A stretch of 33,543 bases of DNA. Origin: Bacteroidales bacterium UBA5342. GTDB taxonomy: Bacteria > Bacteroidota > Bacteroidia > Bacteroidales > UBA5342. The position numbers were made by a program, and so were the translations under genes. The stretch lies in assembly GCA_002408065.1 (NCBI GenBank), contig DHQI01000016.1, positions 1 to 33,543 on the forward strand, given 5' to 3'. The notes under the pieces were generated by a model. The model had not been told where the DNA came from, did not search any database, and saw only the letters and a program-made list of their open reading frames with translations. Positions 1 to 7,384 of this stretch are shown here, piece after piece; the stretch's first letter is position 1; each line of letters starts with the position of its first letter.

Positions 1-78
1 TTCAATGATTCAATGTTTCAATGTGTCAATGTGTCAATGTGTCACGTCATTTTTCATTCTACACTTTTCATTCTACAC
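1..78. repeat. Short-word tandem repeats, 8-bp then 14-bp units
   Basis: Positions 1-48 are six degenerate 8-bp units of the form (T/G)TCAATG(T/A). Positions 51-64 and 65-78 are two exact copies of a 14-bp unit (TTTTCATTCTACAC), and a partial third copy runs into the 3' end of the zinc-ribbon gene. The array lies immediately downstream of that minus-strand gene. The left end is cut by the window, so the total length is unknown. No function is evident. Confidence 0.75.
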
Positions 79-81
79 TTT

Positions 82-273
82 TCATTTTTCATTAAAGAAT
101 GATGGTTTCTTTAGTTCTTTTATAATAATTTCCTTTCCACACTTGGGGCAGTTGTAGCGTTGGCAGCCTGCACATGAAAAGCAATTGCCGCAGTTGCGGT
201 GTGCTGCTTGTAAGTCTACTTTGGCTTTGCAATGTGGACAAATGATGATGTTTTTATCAAGCTTATTCATCAT
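82..273 (-). CDS. Small zinc-ribbon protein, 63 aa, unknown function
   Basis: I do not recognise the family. The protein has eight cysteines in four CxxC knuckles (C12/C15, C28/C31, C34/C37, C42/C45) plus His25. The first (CPHC) and last (CPKCGKE) look like the two halves of a zinc ribbon, with a Cys-rich insert between. There is no signal peptide, so it is probably cytoplasmic. It is the last gene of a minus-strand trio and starts inside the upstream beta-barrel gene (11-bp overlap), so translation is probably coupled. Two adjacent Met codons (273 and 270) can serve as start. The short length is compensated by strong cysteine patterning, which makes a real gene likely. The stop lies inside the short-word repeat array. 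Confidence 0.7.
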   Translation of the reverse strand: MMNKLDKNIIICPHCKAKVDLQAAHRNCGNCFSCAGCQRYNCPKCGKEIIIKELKKPSFFNEK

Positions 274-988
274 TTTTCTTTTTAGCCTTAGCTTTTTTCT
301 TTTGCTTGATGAATTTGCCGTCTTCCATTACTGGAGCGAATAAATAACTGAGTGATATTTTTGCTGTTATTTTTATACAATGGTTTCTTAGTGTTAGATA
401 CTCGCTGGTGTCGTCTGTAATGTTTTTGATGCCCATATCGTAGCCGATTTCGCTTTGCAGGGCTTTGTTAAATTCGTAACCTAGGCTAAAATTCCACCCC
501 CAATCGACACGTTCTATTTTAAGCTCTGCCCAGTCTATTTCTTCCTCGTAGTAACCATCGTTGCCACTTAATGACCTTTTCCCGTAAAGGCCAATGCCAA
601 TCATAGGACCTGTTTTGCCATAGATTCTTTGTTTTTCATCTAATGGATAAAAATACTGAAAGGATACGGGATAAATATCCACATAATGAGGTTTGAAACG
701 CTCAGTGATGTTGCCATTTACCTCGTCGTTGTATTTAGAAGTGTAGCCTTTTGTGTCGTATACCAAGGCGGTTTCTATACCCCTATTCTTTCCTATGCTT
801 TGGCTGAGGTATAGTCCCATGTTAAACCCTGCACGTATGTTGTCGTTTTGAACTTCACCTGCATATTTAATTCGCATATTTGCAAAGTTAGCACCTCCTC
901 CAAACCAAAGATTGGCTTGTGCCTGAGCAGGTGTAAAACTAGTCATAAGCACTATGAGTACTAATATGCAGCCTTGAATTTTTTTCAT
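263..988 (-). CDS. PorT-like outer-membrane beta-barrel protein
   Basis: This is a 241-aa secreted protein. Residues 1-24 form a signal peptide (charged start, hydrophobic core, cleavage after AQA). The rest alternates polar and aromatic residues typical of the small Bacteroidota outer-membrane beta-barrel family (PorT/OmpW-like, 8 strands expected): GGGANFANM, GLYLSQSIG, YPVSFQYFYPL, WNFSLGYEF and a final strand near ISLSYLF. After that strand comes an unusual Lys-rich tail (KQKKKAKAKKKNDE), which would lie outside the barrel. The start codon overlaps the stop of the GtrA-like gene by ATGA, and the stop overlaps the zinc-ribbon gene, so the three genes form one unit. The specific role is unknown; assignment is to fold only. 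Confidence 0.75.
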   Translation of the reverse strand: MKKIQGCILVLIVLMTSFTPAQAQANLWFGGGANFANMRIKYAGEVQNDNIRAGFNMGLYLSQSIGKNRGIETALVYDTKGYTSKYNDEVNGNITERFKPHYVDIYPVSFQYFYPLDEKQRIYGKTGPMIGIGLYGKRSLSGNDGYYEEEIDWAELKIERVDWGWNFSLGYEFNKALQSEIGYDMGIKNITDDTSEYLTLRNHCIKITAKISLSYLFAPVMEDGKFIKQKKKAKAKKKNDE

Positions 989-1494
989 TTACTGGGTGCT
1001 GTGGCTTTGCTGGTGCTAAAAGAAAAATAGGTTTGCGCAAAATAACTGTAAGCTATTACTATAGCTTTATTCATGATATTAGCTATTATGGCATTGATGC
1101 TTAGGACGTCAACAAAGAGTTTGAGCAGGGCGTAATTTAATAGAATAGAGCCCATCACAGTAGTGAAATAGCGTATGAGCTGTATGCGGCCTCTAAGGTC
1201 GGAACCTGTGAAAGTGATCCACTTGGCTAAGGCAAAACCGACTGTAAAAGTAATAGGAAATACAATAAAAAAAGCAGCAATGTGATCGCTAATGGTCACA
1301 AAACCAAGATTCAACATCCGTCCATTCAAGATAAATGCATAAACGATAGCGTAGAGAATAATATCTAATACGGTATTGGCACCACCTGTAGCAGCATAGC
1401 GAAACATCTGACGTGGCATCAAGCGTTTAAACGGCGGATATAGCCAGTCTAAAAACATAATAATGTAGTCGCGTATTTTTCTTAAGTGTTTCAT
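985..1494 (-). CDS. GtrA-family membrane protein
   Basis: This is a 169-aa integral membrane protein with four predicted helices and the GtrA signature around FRYAATGGANTVLDIILY, followed by segments near AAFFIVFPITFTVGFALAKW, a helix at TVMGSILLNYALLKL and a last helix at IANIMNKAIVIAYSYF. GtrA proteins are thought to move lipid-linked (undecaprenyl-phosphate) sugars across the inner membrane for decoration of polysaccharides or teichoic acids. I chose the start at 1494 rather than an in-frame ATG at 1581. A Bacteroidota -7 box (TATTTTTG) lies just upstream of 1494, and the extra 29 residues are not family-like. It is the first gene of a coupled trio and overlaps the next start by 4 bp. Confidence 0.82.
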   Translation of the reverse strand: MKHLRKIRDYIIMFLDWLYPPFKRLMPRQMFRYAATGGANTVLDIILYAIVYAFILNGRMLNLGFVTISDHIAAFFIVFPITFTVGFALAKWITFTGSDLRGRIQLIRYFTTVMGSILLNYALLKLFVDVLSINAIIANIMNKAIVIAYSYFAQTYFSFSTSKATAPSK

Positions 1495-1510
1495 CCGGTT
1501 TTCGAGGCTG

Positions 1511-1518
1511 CAAAAATA
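1511..1518 (-). promoter_or_regulatory. Candidate -7 box of the GtrA-led operon
   Basis: On the minus strand this reads TATTTTTG, matching the Bacteroidota sigma -7 consensus TAnnTTTG. It is 16 bp upstream of the chosen start, implying a very short leader. The -33 region is not obvious. Confidence 0.5.
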
Positions 1519-2104
1519 ATGGAATTTGCTTATAAAACGGCATAAGTAGAGCATTATTAGTGCTTTTGTAGAAAACGGCAAGTGCGTGTTTCAAAGTAGA
1601 AGGTCGCATGTAAAACAGAGATAGCAAAGTTGTGTGCACCGCCGATCTTTTTAAGAATTATTTATGAAAAACTGATGAATCTTTTCATAATAACTTGTAG
1701 AAACCGGAATCCTGTGGCGTCTAATGTAAAGGAAACATACTTTGTTCATATTGAAAGTCTAGAAATGCTGGTAGGGTTATATGACGATATTTATTATGTA
1801 AGGCAAGTTTTTAATATCACTTCGTAAAACTTTTAATACTTTGACAAGTGATCATTGCGCATTTCGACAGGCACAATGACCACCTTTAGAAATGTTCAGC
1901 AAGCTATACAAAGAAGCAAATATCAATAGCATGCAGATATTCAGTTGTAGGTAATAAATGTGAAAGTTTTAATAAATATTAAACACTCAAATAAATAAAA
2001 ATAATTAACGGACTGTTAATTTAAACGGTATAAGTCTTGAAAGTAAACAACAGACAAACATCCATAAAATCATCATCCGGTAAACGATGAAATAAACACA
2101 TTTT

Positions 2105-2133
2105 AAAGCCTCGCCCACCAGCGGGGCTTTTTC
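2105..2133 (+). terminator. Orphan intrinsic terminator
   Basis: The arms AAAGCCTCGC (2105-2114) and GCGGGGCTTT (2121-2130) pair over 10 bp with one wobble around the loop CCACCA, and the T-run continues to 2132. It points to the plus strand, yet no recognisable gene lies upstream on that strand within this window. Confidence 0.75.
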
Positions 2134-2167
2134 ATTATCTAAAGCCTGACCATATCTCATTTTTAAT

Positions 2168-2175
2168 TACCTTTG
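2168..2175 (+). promoter_or_regulatory. Candidate -7 box for metG
   Basis: TACCTTTG followed by CA matches TAnnTTTG and the common housekeeping form ACCTTTGCA of Bacteroidota. It would give a leader of about 120 nt before metG. A second match, TAACTTTG at 2267-2274, sits in the 7-bp repeat and has a TTTC 21 bp upstream. Confidence 0.5.
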
Positions 2176-2267
2176 CAGCCACTTTTTTAGAACGTAACAG
2201 GCGAGGAGTTGAATCGCATTTTATTAATACATGAGTTTATGTTTCAAAACTGATTTTATAAAAAAAT

Positions 2268-2302
2268 AACTTTGAACTTTGAACTCCGAACTTTGAACTG
2301 AT
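2268..2302 (+). repeat. 7-bp tandem repeat AACTTTG before metG
   Basis: Five consecutive 7-bp units (AACTTTG, AACTTTG, AACTCCG, AACTTTG, AACTGAT) run directly into the metG start codon at 2305. The first units contain TTTG words that resemble promoter boxes. Confidence 0.7.
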
Positions 2303-2304
2303 AT

Positions 2305-4329
2305 ATGAAAAGAACACTTATTACCACTGCTTTACCTTATGCTAACGGACCGGTGCACATTGGACATCTGGCCGGCGTTTATGTCCCTGCTGATATTTAT
2401 GCGCGCTATATGCGAATGCGTGGCGAGGAGGTATTATTGGTAGGGGGTTCTGACGAACACGGTGTGCCTATTACGCTAAAAGCGAAAAACGAAGGCGTAA
2501 CACCACAAGATATTGTAGACCGTTACCACGGCATTATTAAAAAAGCTTTTGCTGATTTTGGGATTACTTTTGATGTGTATTCACGGACGACGTCTGATAC
2601 TCATTATCAGGTGTCTTCGAACTTTTTTAAAACGCTTTATGAAAAAGGTGAATTTATTGAAAAAACATCGGAGCAATATTATGATCCTGAAGCGAAGCAG
2701 TTTTTGGCTGACCGCTATATCACCGGTATTTGTCCGCACTGTAAGAGTGAAGGTGCTTATGGCGACCAATGTGAAGCTTGTGGTACCTCGCTTAACGCCA
2801 CAGATTTGATTGATCCTAAATCGACCATATCTGGTGCTAAGCCGGAGCTTAAAGAAACCAAACACTGGTATTTGCCATTGGATAAATATGAGCCATTTTT
2901 GAAACAATGGATACTGGAAGATCACAAAGAGTGGAAACCAAACGTGTACGGGCAGTGTAAGTCGTGGATAGATATGGGCTTGCAGCCACGTGCGGTGAGT
3001 CGTGACCTGGACTGGGGTGTGCCTGTGCCGATAGAAGGTGGCGAAGGGAAAGTGCTGTATGTGTGGTTTGATGCACCGATTGGCTACATTTCGGCCACTA
3101 AAGAGTTGACTCCTGAGTGGGAGAAATGGTGGAAAGATGATGATACCCGTATGTTGCACTTCATTGGGAAAGATAACATCGTGTTCCACTGTATCGTATT
3201 CCCTACGATGCTAAAAGCACACGGCGACTATAACCTGCCGGAAAACGTACCGGCCAATGAGTTCCTGAACCTAGAAGGCGATAAGATTTCAACCTCCCGT
3301 AACTGGGCCGTTTGGTTGCACGAATATCTGGAAGAGTTCCCGGGCAAACAAGACGTCTTGCGCTATGTGCTGACCGCTAATGCTCCGGAAACTAAAGATA
3401 ATGACTTTACCTGGAAAGATTTCCAAGCGAGAAATAACAACGAGTTAGTAGCTATCCTGGGTAACTTTGTCAACCGTGCTTTGGTACTGACGCACAAATA
3501 TTACGGTGGAGAAGTGCCTGCTGCTGGTGAATTGACGGATACTGACAAGGCTACTTTAGCAGAATTGGCAACGACCAAAGAGAAGTTGCAAAAAGCACTG
3601 GATACTTACCACTTCCGTGAAGCACTTTTCGAAGCGATGAATGTAGCGCGTATCGGTAATAAATACATTGCTGATGAAGAGCCTTGGAAGGTGGTGAAAA
3701 CCGATCCGGAACGCGTAAAAACGATAATGAATATCTGTTTGCAGATTACGGCGAACTGTACCATTGCTCTGGAGTCGTTCCTGCCATTTTCTATGGAAAA
3801 ACTACGTGGCTACCTGAATGTGGACGCTTTGGCGTGGGAAGATCTGGGCAAAGCAGATCTGATTCCGGCTGGTCATACCATCAATAAGGCTGATCTTTTG
3901 TTTGAAAAAATAGAAGATGCCACCATCGAAGCACAAGTTCAAAAACTATTGGATACCAAAGCGGCTAACGAAGTAGATAGCTATGAAGCAGCTCCTGCTA
4001 AAGACAATTGCAGCTTTGATGACTTTATGAAGATGGACATCCGTGTAGGAACCATCCTGGAAGCAGAAAAGGTAGCTAAAACCAAAAAGCTGATGAAATT
4101 GTTAGTCGATACGGGCATTGACAAGCGTACCGTTGTTTCCGGTATTGCCGAGCATTATACAGCCGAAGAGGTGATTGGAAAGCAAGTGTCTATTCTGGTC
4201 AACTTAGAACCAAGAAAATTACGTGGCATCGAAAGTCAGGGAATGATTTTAATGGCCGAAAATGCCGATGGTAAACTGGAATTCATCAACCCTGAAAACG
4301 AGGTGGTGAATGGTAGTTCGGTAAGCTAA
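2305..4329 (+). CDS. metG: Methionyl-tRNA synthetase
   Basis: This 674-aa class I aminoacyl-tRNA synthetase charges tRNA(Met) with methionine in the cytoplasm. The nucleotide-binding HIGH motif is at residues 18-21, inside PYANGPVHIGH. The zinc-binding knuckles CPHC and CEAC lie in the connective domain around residues 143-158. The KMSKS loop appears as KISTS at residues 327-331, a common variant in this phylum. The C-terminal part (about 565-674, MDIRVGTILEAE onward) is the EMAP/Trbp111-type tRNA-binding domain, so this is the long dimeric form. Length and domain order are normal. The start is fixed by the conserved N-terminus KRTLITTALPYANG. A clear terminator follows at 4398. Confidence 0.97.
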   Translation: MKRTLITTALPYANGPVHIGHLAGVYVPADIYARYMRMRGEEVLLVGGSDEHGVPITLKAKNEGVTPQDIVDRYHGIIKKAFADFGITFDVYSRTTSDTHYQVSSNFFKTLYEKGEFIEKTSEQYYDPEAKQFLADRYITGICPHCKSEGAYGDQCEACGTSLNATDLIDPKSTISGAKPELKETKHWYLPLDKYEPFLKQWILEDHKEWKPNVYGQCKSWIDMGLQPRAVSRDLDWGVPVPIEGGEGKVLYVWFDAPIGYISATKELTPEWEKWWKDDDTRMLHFIGKDNIVFHCIVFPTMLKAHGDYNLPENVPANEFLNLEGDKISTSRNWAVWLHEYLEEFPGKQDVLRYVLTANAPETKDNDFTWKDFQARNNNELVAILGNFVNRALVLTHKYYGGEVPAAGELTDTDKATLAELATTKEKLQKALDTYHFREALFEAMNVARIGNKYIADEEPWKVVKTDPERVKTIMNICLQITANCTIALESFLPFSMEKLRGYLNVDALAWEDLGKADLIPAGHTINKADLLFEKIEDATIEAQVQKLLDTKAANEVDSYEAAPAKDNCSFDDFMKMDIRVGTILEAEKVAKTKKLMKLLVDTGIDKRTVVSGIAEHYTAEEVIGKQVSILVNLEPRKLRGIESQGMILMAENADGKLEFINPENEVVNGSSVS

Positions 4330-4397
4330 AAAAGCTTGGTGCTCTACGCTTATCAGTGTCTTTGGACCTGACAGCGTTGGGTGAAAAATAAGAGATT

Positions 4398-4430
4398 AAG
4401 AGGTCGCAATTAGTGACCTCTTTGTTTTTA
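4398..4430 (+). terminator. Terminator after metG
   Basis: The arms AAGAGGTCGC (4398-4407) and GTGACCTCTT (4413-4422) pair over 10 bp with one G-T wobble and a 5-nt loop, followed by TTGTTTTTA. Confidence 0.85.
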
Positions 4431-4447
4431 TATTGCGTTGAAGTGTT

Positions 4448-4455
4448 TATATTTG
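4448..4455 (+). promoter_or_regulatory. Candidate -7 box for the RhuM gene
   Basis: TATATTTG matches TAnnTTTG, 18 bp before the start codon at 4474. A TTTG at 4421-4424 is 23 bp upstream, slightly farther than the usual 19-21. If used, this promoter would also drive waaA. Confidence 0.45.
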
Positions 4456-4473
4456 TAGGAAACTGCCAGGCGA

Positions 4474-5451
4474 ATGAATAACGGAGAAATAATCATATAT
4501 CAAAACCAAGAGGGAAACATCAAAATTGATGTGCGCTTGGAGGAGGAGACTGTTTGGCTGACACAGGATCAGATGTCCCAATTATTTGGAAAAGCAAAGT
4601 CAACAATAAATGAGCATATAAAAAATATTTATGCCGAAGGGGAATTGAGTGAAATTAATTCTTTGCAGAAATTCGGAATTTCCGAATTTCAGAAGAAGAC
4701 ACCCAATTACTATAATCTTGATGTTATTATTTCAGTCGGTTATCGTGTTAAATCACAGCAAGGTACCCAATTTCGTATTTGGGCCACGCAACGTCTTAAA
4801 GAATTCATCATAAAAGGTTTTACCTTAAATGATGACCGTTTTAAAACGGGCTCTTCGATGAATTACTTTAATGAGTTGCAGGAACGCATTAGAGAAATTC
4901 GTCTTTCAGAGCGCTTTTTTTACCAAAAAATCAAAGATATTTATACCACAAGTATTGATTATAATCCTAAAGACGAAAAAACAATTCAATTTTTCAAAGT
5001 GGTTCAAAACAAATTGCTTTGGGCTATTAGTCAGCAGACTGCTGCTGAGTTGGTGTATCGGCGTGTGGATGCTTCTTTGCCTTTGATGGGAATGCAATCT
5101 TATGACAAAAAGATTGTAAAGAAGCACGATGTGAGTATTGCTAAGAATTATCTGAGCGAAGATGAAATTAAGCTGTTGGGTTTGTTGGTTGAACAGTTTT
5201 TAGCTTTTGCAGAAACAATGGCTCAGCAACAAACGCCAATGTATATGAAAGATTGGATTGACCGTTTAGATGTTATTTTGCAAATGAACGGGCGGGAGTT
5301 GCTTGATCACGCTGGTAAAATTAGTCATCAGAAGGCTTTGGGAAAATCTGCTGGTGAATACGACAAATATAAAGTAGAACAAAAGAAGATTGAAGCGGAG
5401 CTGAGTTTGAAAGAAATAGAAGAAGATATTAAGAAGATAAAACGCAAATGA
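4474..5451 (+). CDS. RhuM-family protein
   Basis: This 325-aa protein matches the RhuM family, named after a Salmonella pathogenicity-island gene, of unresolved biochemical function. Residues 25-60 (VWLTQDQMSQLFGKAKSTINEHI by position) look like a helix-turn-helix or phage-antirepressor-like segment. The block around residues 75-115 (NYYNLDVIISVGYRV, QFRIWATQRLKEFI) is the family core. The last 35 residues form a Lys/Glu-rich coiled coil. The family usually sits in islands, phages or near restriction systems. Here it lies between metG and waaA, with no mobility gene. Its stop overlaps the waaA start (ATGA, 5448-5451), so waaA translation may depend on it. Its richness in AAA/AAT codons fits acquisition by transfer (inference). 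Confidence 0.85.
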   Translation: MNNGEIIIYQNQEGNIKIDVRLEEETVWLTQDQMSQLFGKAKSTINEHIKNIYAEGELSEINSLQKFGISEFQKKTPNYYNLDVIISVGYRVKSQQGTQFRIWATQRLKEFIIKGFTLNDDRFKTGSSMNYFNELQERIREIRLSERFFYQKIKDIYTTSIDYNPKDEKTIQFFKVVQNKLLWAISQQTAAELVYRRVDASLPLMGMQSYDKKIVKKHDVSIAKNYLSEDEIKLLGLLVEQFLAFAETMAQQQTPMYMKDWIDRLDVILQMNGRELLDHAGKISHQKALGKSAGEYDKYKVEQKKIEAELSLKEIEEDIKKIKRK

Positions 5452-6674
5452 AACTAATATATAATATAGGTTTAAAGGCCTTTCGAATCGCCTTGAGTTT
5501 AGGTACCAACACCAATGATAAAGCCAAGTTGATGCTTGATGGTCGCAAAGAAGTGTGGCAGAAAATAGCTGATGCAGATACCAGTGGAGAGTATGTCTGG
5601 GTACACTGTGCCTCTTTAGGCGAATTTGAGCAGGGCAGGCCAATTATTGAAGCCATCAAAGCTAAAGATAAAAACACGAAAGTATTGCTGACCTTTTTCT
5701 CCCCTTCGGGATACGAGGTACGTAAGAACTATGACGGCGCTGATCTGATTATTTATTTGCCTTTTGATTCAAAAAAGAATGCTGATCGTTTATTGTCTGA
5801 GCTCAAGATTACAAAAGCCATCTTTGTAAAGTATGAATTTTGGTATTACTTCCTCACTGCCTTAAAGGAGCGTCAGATTCCGACCTATATTGTTTCAGCG
5901 ATCTTCCGTGAAAAGCAAACATTTTTTAAGTCGTATGGCAGTTGGTACCGCCAAATGCTGACGAATTTCACTACGCTCTTTGTGCAAAATGAAAAGTCGA
6001 AAGAATTACTGGCCAGCATTGGAATTAACAATGTAGTTGTAGCAGGAGATACCCGTTTTGACCGTGTTGCAAGCATTGTAAAACAAGCCAAAGACCTCCC
6101 TGAAATTGAGGCGTTTAAAAACGGGCAACCAATGATAGTGGCCGGTAGCACTTGGCCGGAAGATGAACAACACCTGATCTCTTATATCAATAAAGATACG
6201 TCTGACACTAAATACATTATTGCCCCTCACGAGGTTAATGAAGAGCATTTATCCTACATTACGCAAGTGTTAGATGTCGATTATCAGCGCTATACACAAC
6301 TGGACGAATCCACCTTAGCCAATACCAAAGTATTAATTATTGACACCATTGGTTTGTTGTCCTCGGTTTATCGCTATGGCGAAATAGCCTATATTGGTGG
6401 TGGTTTTGGTGTGGGAATACACAATACGCTAGAGGCTGCAACTTATGGTATGCCGGTGCTTTTCGGTCCTAACTACCACAAATTTCAGGAGGCTAAAGAC
6501 CTGGTAGAGGCGAAGGCTGCTTTTCCTATAACGAACGGCGAAGAGCTCCATACTCAATTGGATATGCTCTTGTCAGATGCCCAGACCCTAGAACGGTCAT
6601 CTTTAGCTTCCGCAAAATATGTGGAACGACATACGGGGGCTACGGATTGTATTTTGTCAAACTTTACGCACTAA
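5448..6674 (+). CDS. waaA: 3-deoxy-D-manno-octulosonic acid (Kdo) transferase
   Basis: This 408-aa inner-membrane-associated GT30 enzyme transfers Kdo from CMP-Kdo to lipid A precursor, a late essential step of lipopolysaccharide core assembly. The N-terminal hydrophobic stretch (MKLIYNIGLKAFRIALSL) is the usual membrane anchor. ASLGEFEQG carries the conserved catalytic Glu (E59 here), followed by LLTFFSPSGYEVRKN and KYEFWYYFLTALK, all hallmark segments. The C-terminal domain has the nucleotide-sugar loops AGSTWPEDE, YIGGGFGVGIHNTLEAATYG and FGPNYHKFQEA. Length is normal. The start overlaps the RhuM stop by ATGA with no separate promoter visible, so expression is probably coupled to that gene. 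Confidence 0.95.
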   Translation: MKLIYNIGLKAFRIALSLGTNTNDKAKLMLDGRKEVWQKIADADTSGEYVWVHCASLGEFEQGRPIIEAIKAKDKNTKVLLTFFSPSGYEVRKNYDGADLIIYLPFDSKKNADRLLSELKITKAIFVKYEFWYYFLTALKERQIPTYIVSAIFREKQTFFKSYGSWYRQMLTNFTTLFVQNEKSKELLASIGINNVVVAGDTRFDRVASIVKQAKDLPEIEAFKNGQPMIVAGSTWPEDEQHLISYINKDTSDTKYIIAPHEVNEEHLSYITQVLDVDYQRYTQLDESTLANTKVLIIDTIGLLSSVYRYGEIAYIGGGFGVGIHNTLEAATYGMPVLFGPNYHKFQEAKDLVEAKAAFPITNGEELHTQLDMLLSDAQTLERSSLASAKYVERHTGATDCILSNFTH

Positions 6675-6734
6675 GGTCACTTTCAAGATAGTGAAAATTC
6701 TTTTCTCAATCAAAATAAATTTATAAAATAATTA

Positions 6735-6763
6735 GGTTTATAATGTAAACCAATTTATATTTG
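6735..6763 (+). promoter_or_regulatory. Promoter with overlapping palindrome
   Basis: TATATTTG (6756-6763) is a good -7 box. Just upstream, GGTTTA (6735-6740) and TAAACC (6746-6751) form a perfect 6-bp inverted repeat with spacer TAATG, covering the region where the -33 element should be. This is a likely operator, and the winged-helix regulator encoded as second gene of the unit is the natural candidate to bind it (inference). Confidence 0.6.
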
Positions 6764-6793
6764 CATCGTTGTTTAATACTAAAGATTTTTATA

Positions 6794-7384
6794 ATGGAAG
6801 AAAAAGTAATGAATGAGAAGGAGAGTTTAGCGCTGATATCTCAGATGATACGTAATACGCAACAGCGTTTCGAGCGTGTGAATGCCGCACCGTTTTTAGC
6901 TTTTGGATATGCTACGGTAGTAATGTCGATAGTGGTTTGGTACCTACTGAAGGTGACCAATAACTATATTTGGAATGTACTGTGGATGTTGATACCTGTG
7001 TTGGGTTTTGGAATATTAAAACTCTTTTTCCCGAAAAGGAAAAAAATGCATAAAACTTTTGTGGATAAAGGCATCGACTATGTATGGAATGTGATAGGGG
7101 TGACCATGTTTTTTATGGGGATCTTAACTTTTTTTGTGAATATTAATATTCTGTCTACAATTGTATTATTAATGGGATTGGCTATGACTTTAACAGGACT
7201 TATGGCCAAATTGCGGATTATTACAGTGGCAGGAATTTTGGGGGTATTGTCTTCGGCTTTGTTTCTCTTTCAGGTGGTAAAAGGAATTGATGTCGTGCTT
7301 TTGTTTGGGGCTGTTTTCTTTGTATTGATGGTGTTGCCCGGGCACATTTTATATGCTGGAAAAGGAGGTGAGCATAATGTTTAA
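6794..7384 (+). CDS. Six-helix membrane protein, unknown function
   Basis: I do not recognise a named family. The protein (196 aa from the ATG at 6794) begins with a soluble amphipathic segment (about residues 1-30, NEKESLALISQMIRN) and then six hydrophobic helices: around FLAFGYATVVMSIVVWYLL, IWNVLWMLIPVLGFGILKL, VWNVIGVTMFFMGILTFFV, TIVLLMGLAMTLTGLMA, TVAGILGVLSSALFLFQVV and VLLFGAVFFVLMVLPGHIL. A basic loop (FPKRKKMHKTF) follows helix 2. A TTG start at 6761 was rejected because it overlaps the -7 box. Its 3' end overlaps the winged-helix gene by 8 bp. Similar membrane-protein/small-regulator pairs are common in Bacteroidota, where the regulator may sense a state of the membrane partner (inference). 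Confidence 0.8.
   Translation: MEEKVMNEKESLALISQMIRNTQQRFERVNAAPFLAFGYATVVMSIVVWYLLKVTNNYIWNVLWMLIPVLGFGILKLFFPKRKKMHKTFVDKGIDYVWNVIGVTMFFMGILTFFVNINILSTIVLLMGLAMTLTGLMAKLRIITVAGILGVLSSALFLFQVVKGIDVVLLFGAVFFVLMVLPGHILYAGKGGEHNV
7361..7371 (+). promoter_or_regulatory. Unusually strong Shine-Dalgarno
   Basis: AAAGGAGGTGA lies 5 nt before the ATG at 7377 and is an almost complete complement of the 16S 3' end. Most genes in this window have no such site, as is usual in Bacteroidota. It fixes the start of the winged-helix gene at 7377 and suggests independent initiation within the overlap. Confidence 0.75.

Larger units (their letters stand above)
1519..2304. other. Gap of about 0.8 kb between GtrA operon and metG
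   Basis: I see no convincing gene here. An open frame at 1630-1827 (+) lacks any recognisable feature. The stretch is AT-rich, especially 1965-2030. Near its right end it holds a clear intrinsic terminator (2105-2133) not preceded by a gene, a -7 box for metG (2168-2175) and a 7-bp tandem repeat just before the metG start (2268-2302). A small RNA ending at 2133 is possible but unproven. Confidence 0.5.

Noticed and set aside
1630..1827. 65-aa plus-strand frame after the GtrA promoter
   Set aside because: No recognisable motif, no promoter box or ribosome site, and low-complexity codon use. It is more likely a chance frame.
2581..3189. 202-aa frame antisense to metG
   Set aside because: Complement of a highly conserved gene, with no own signals.
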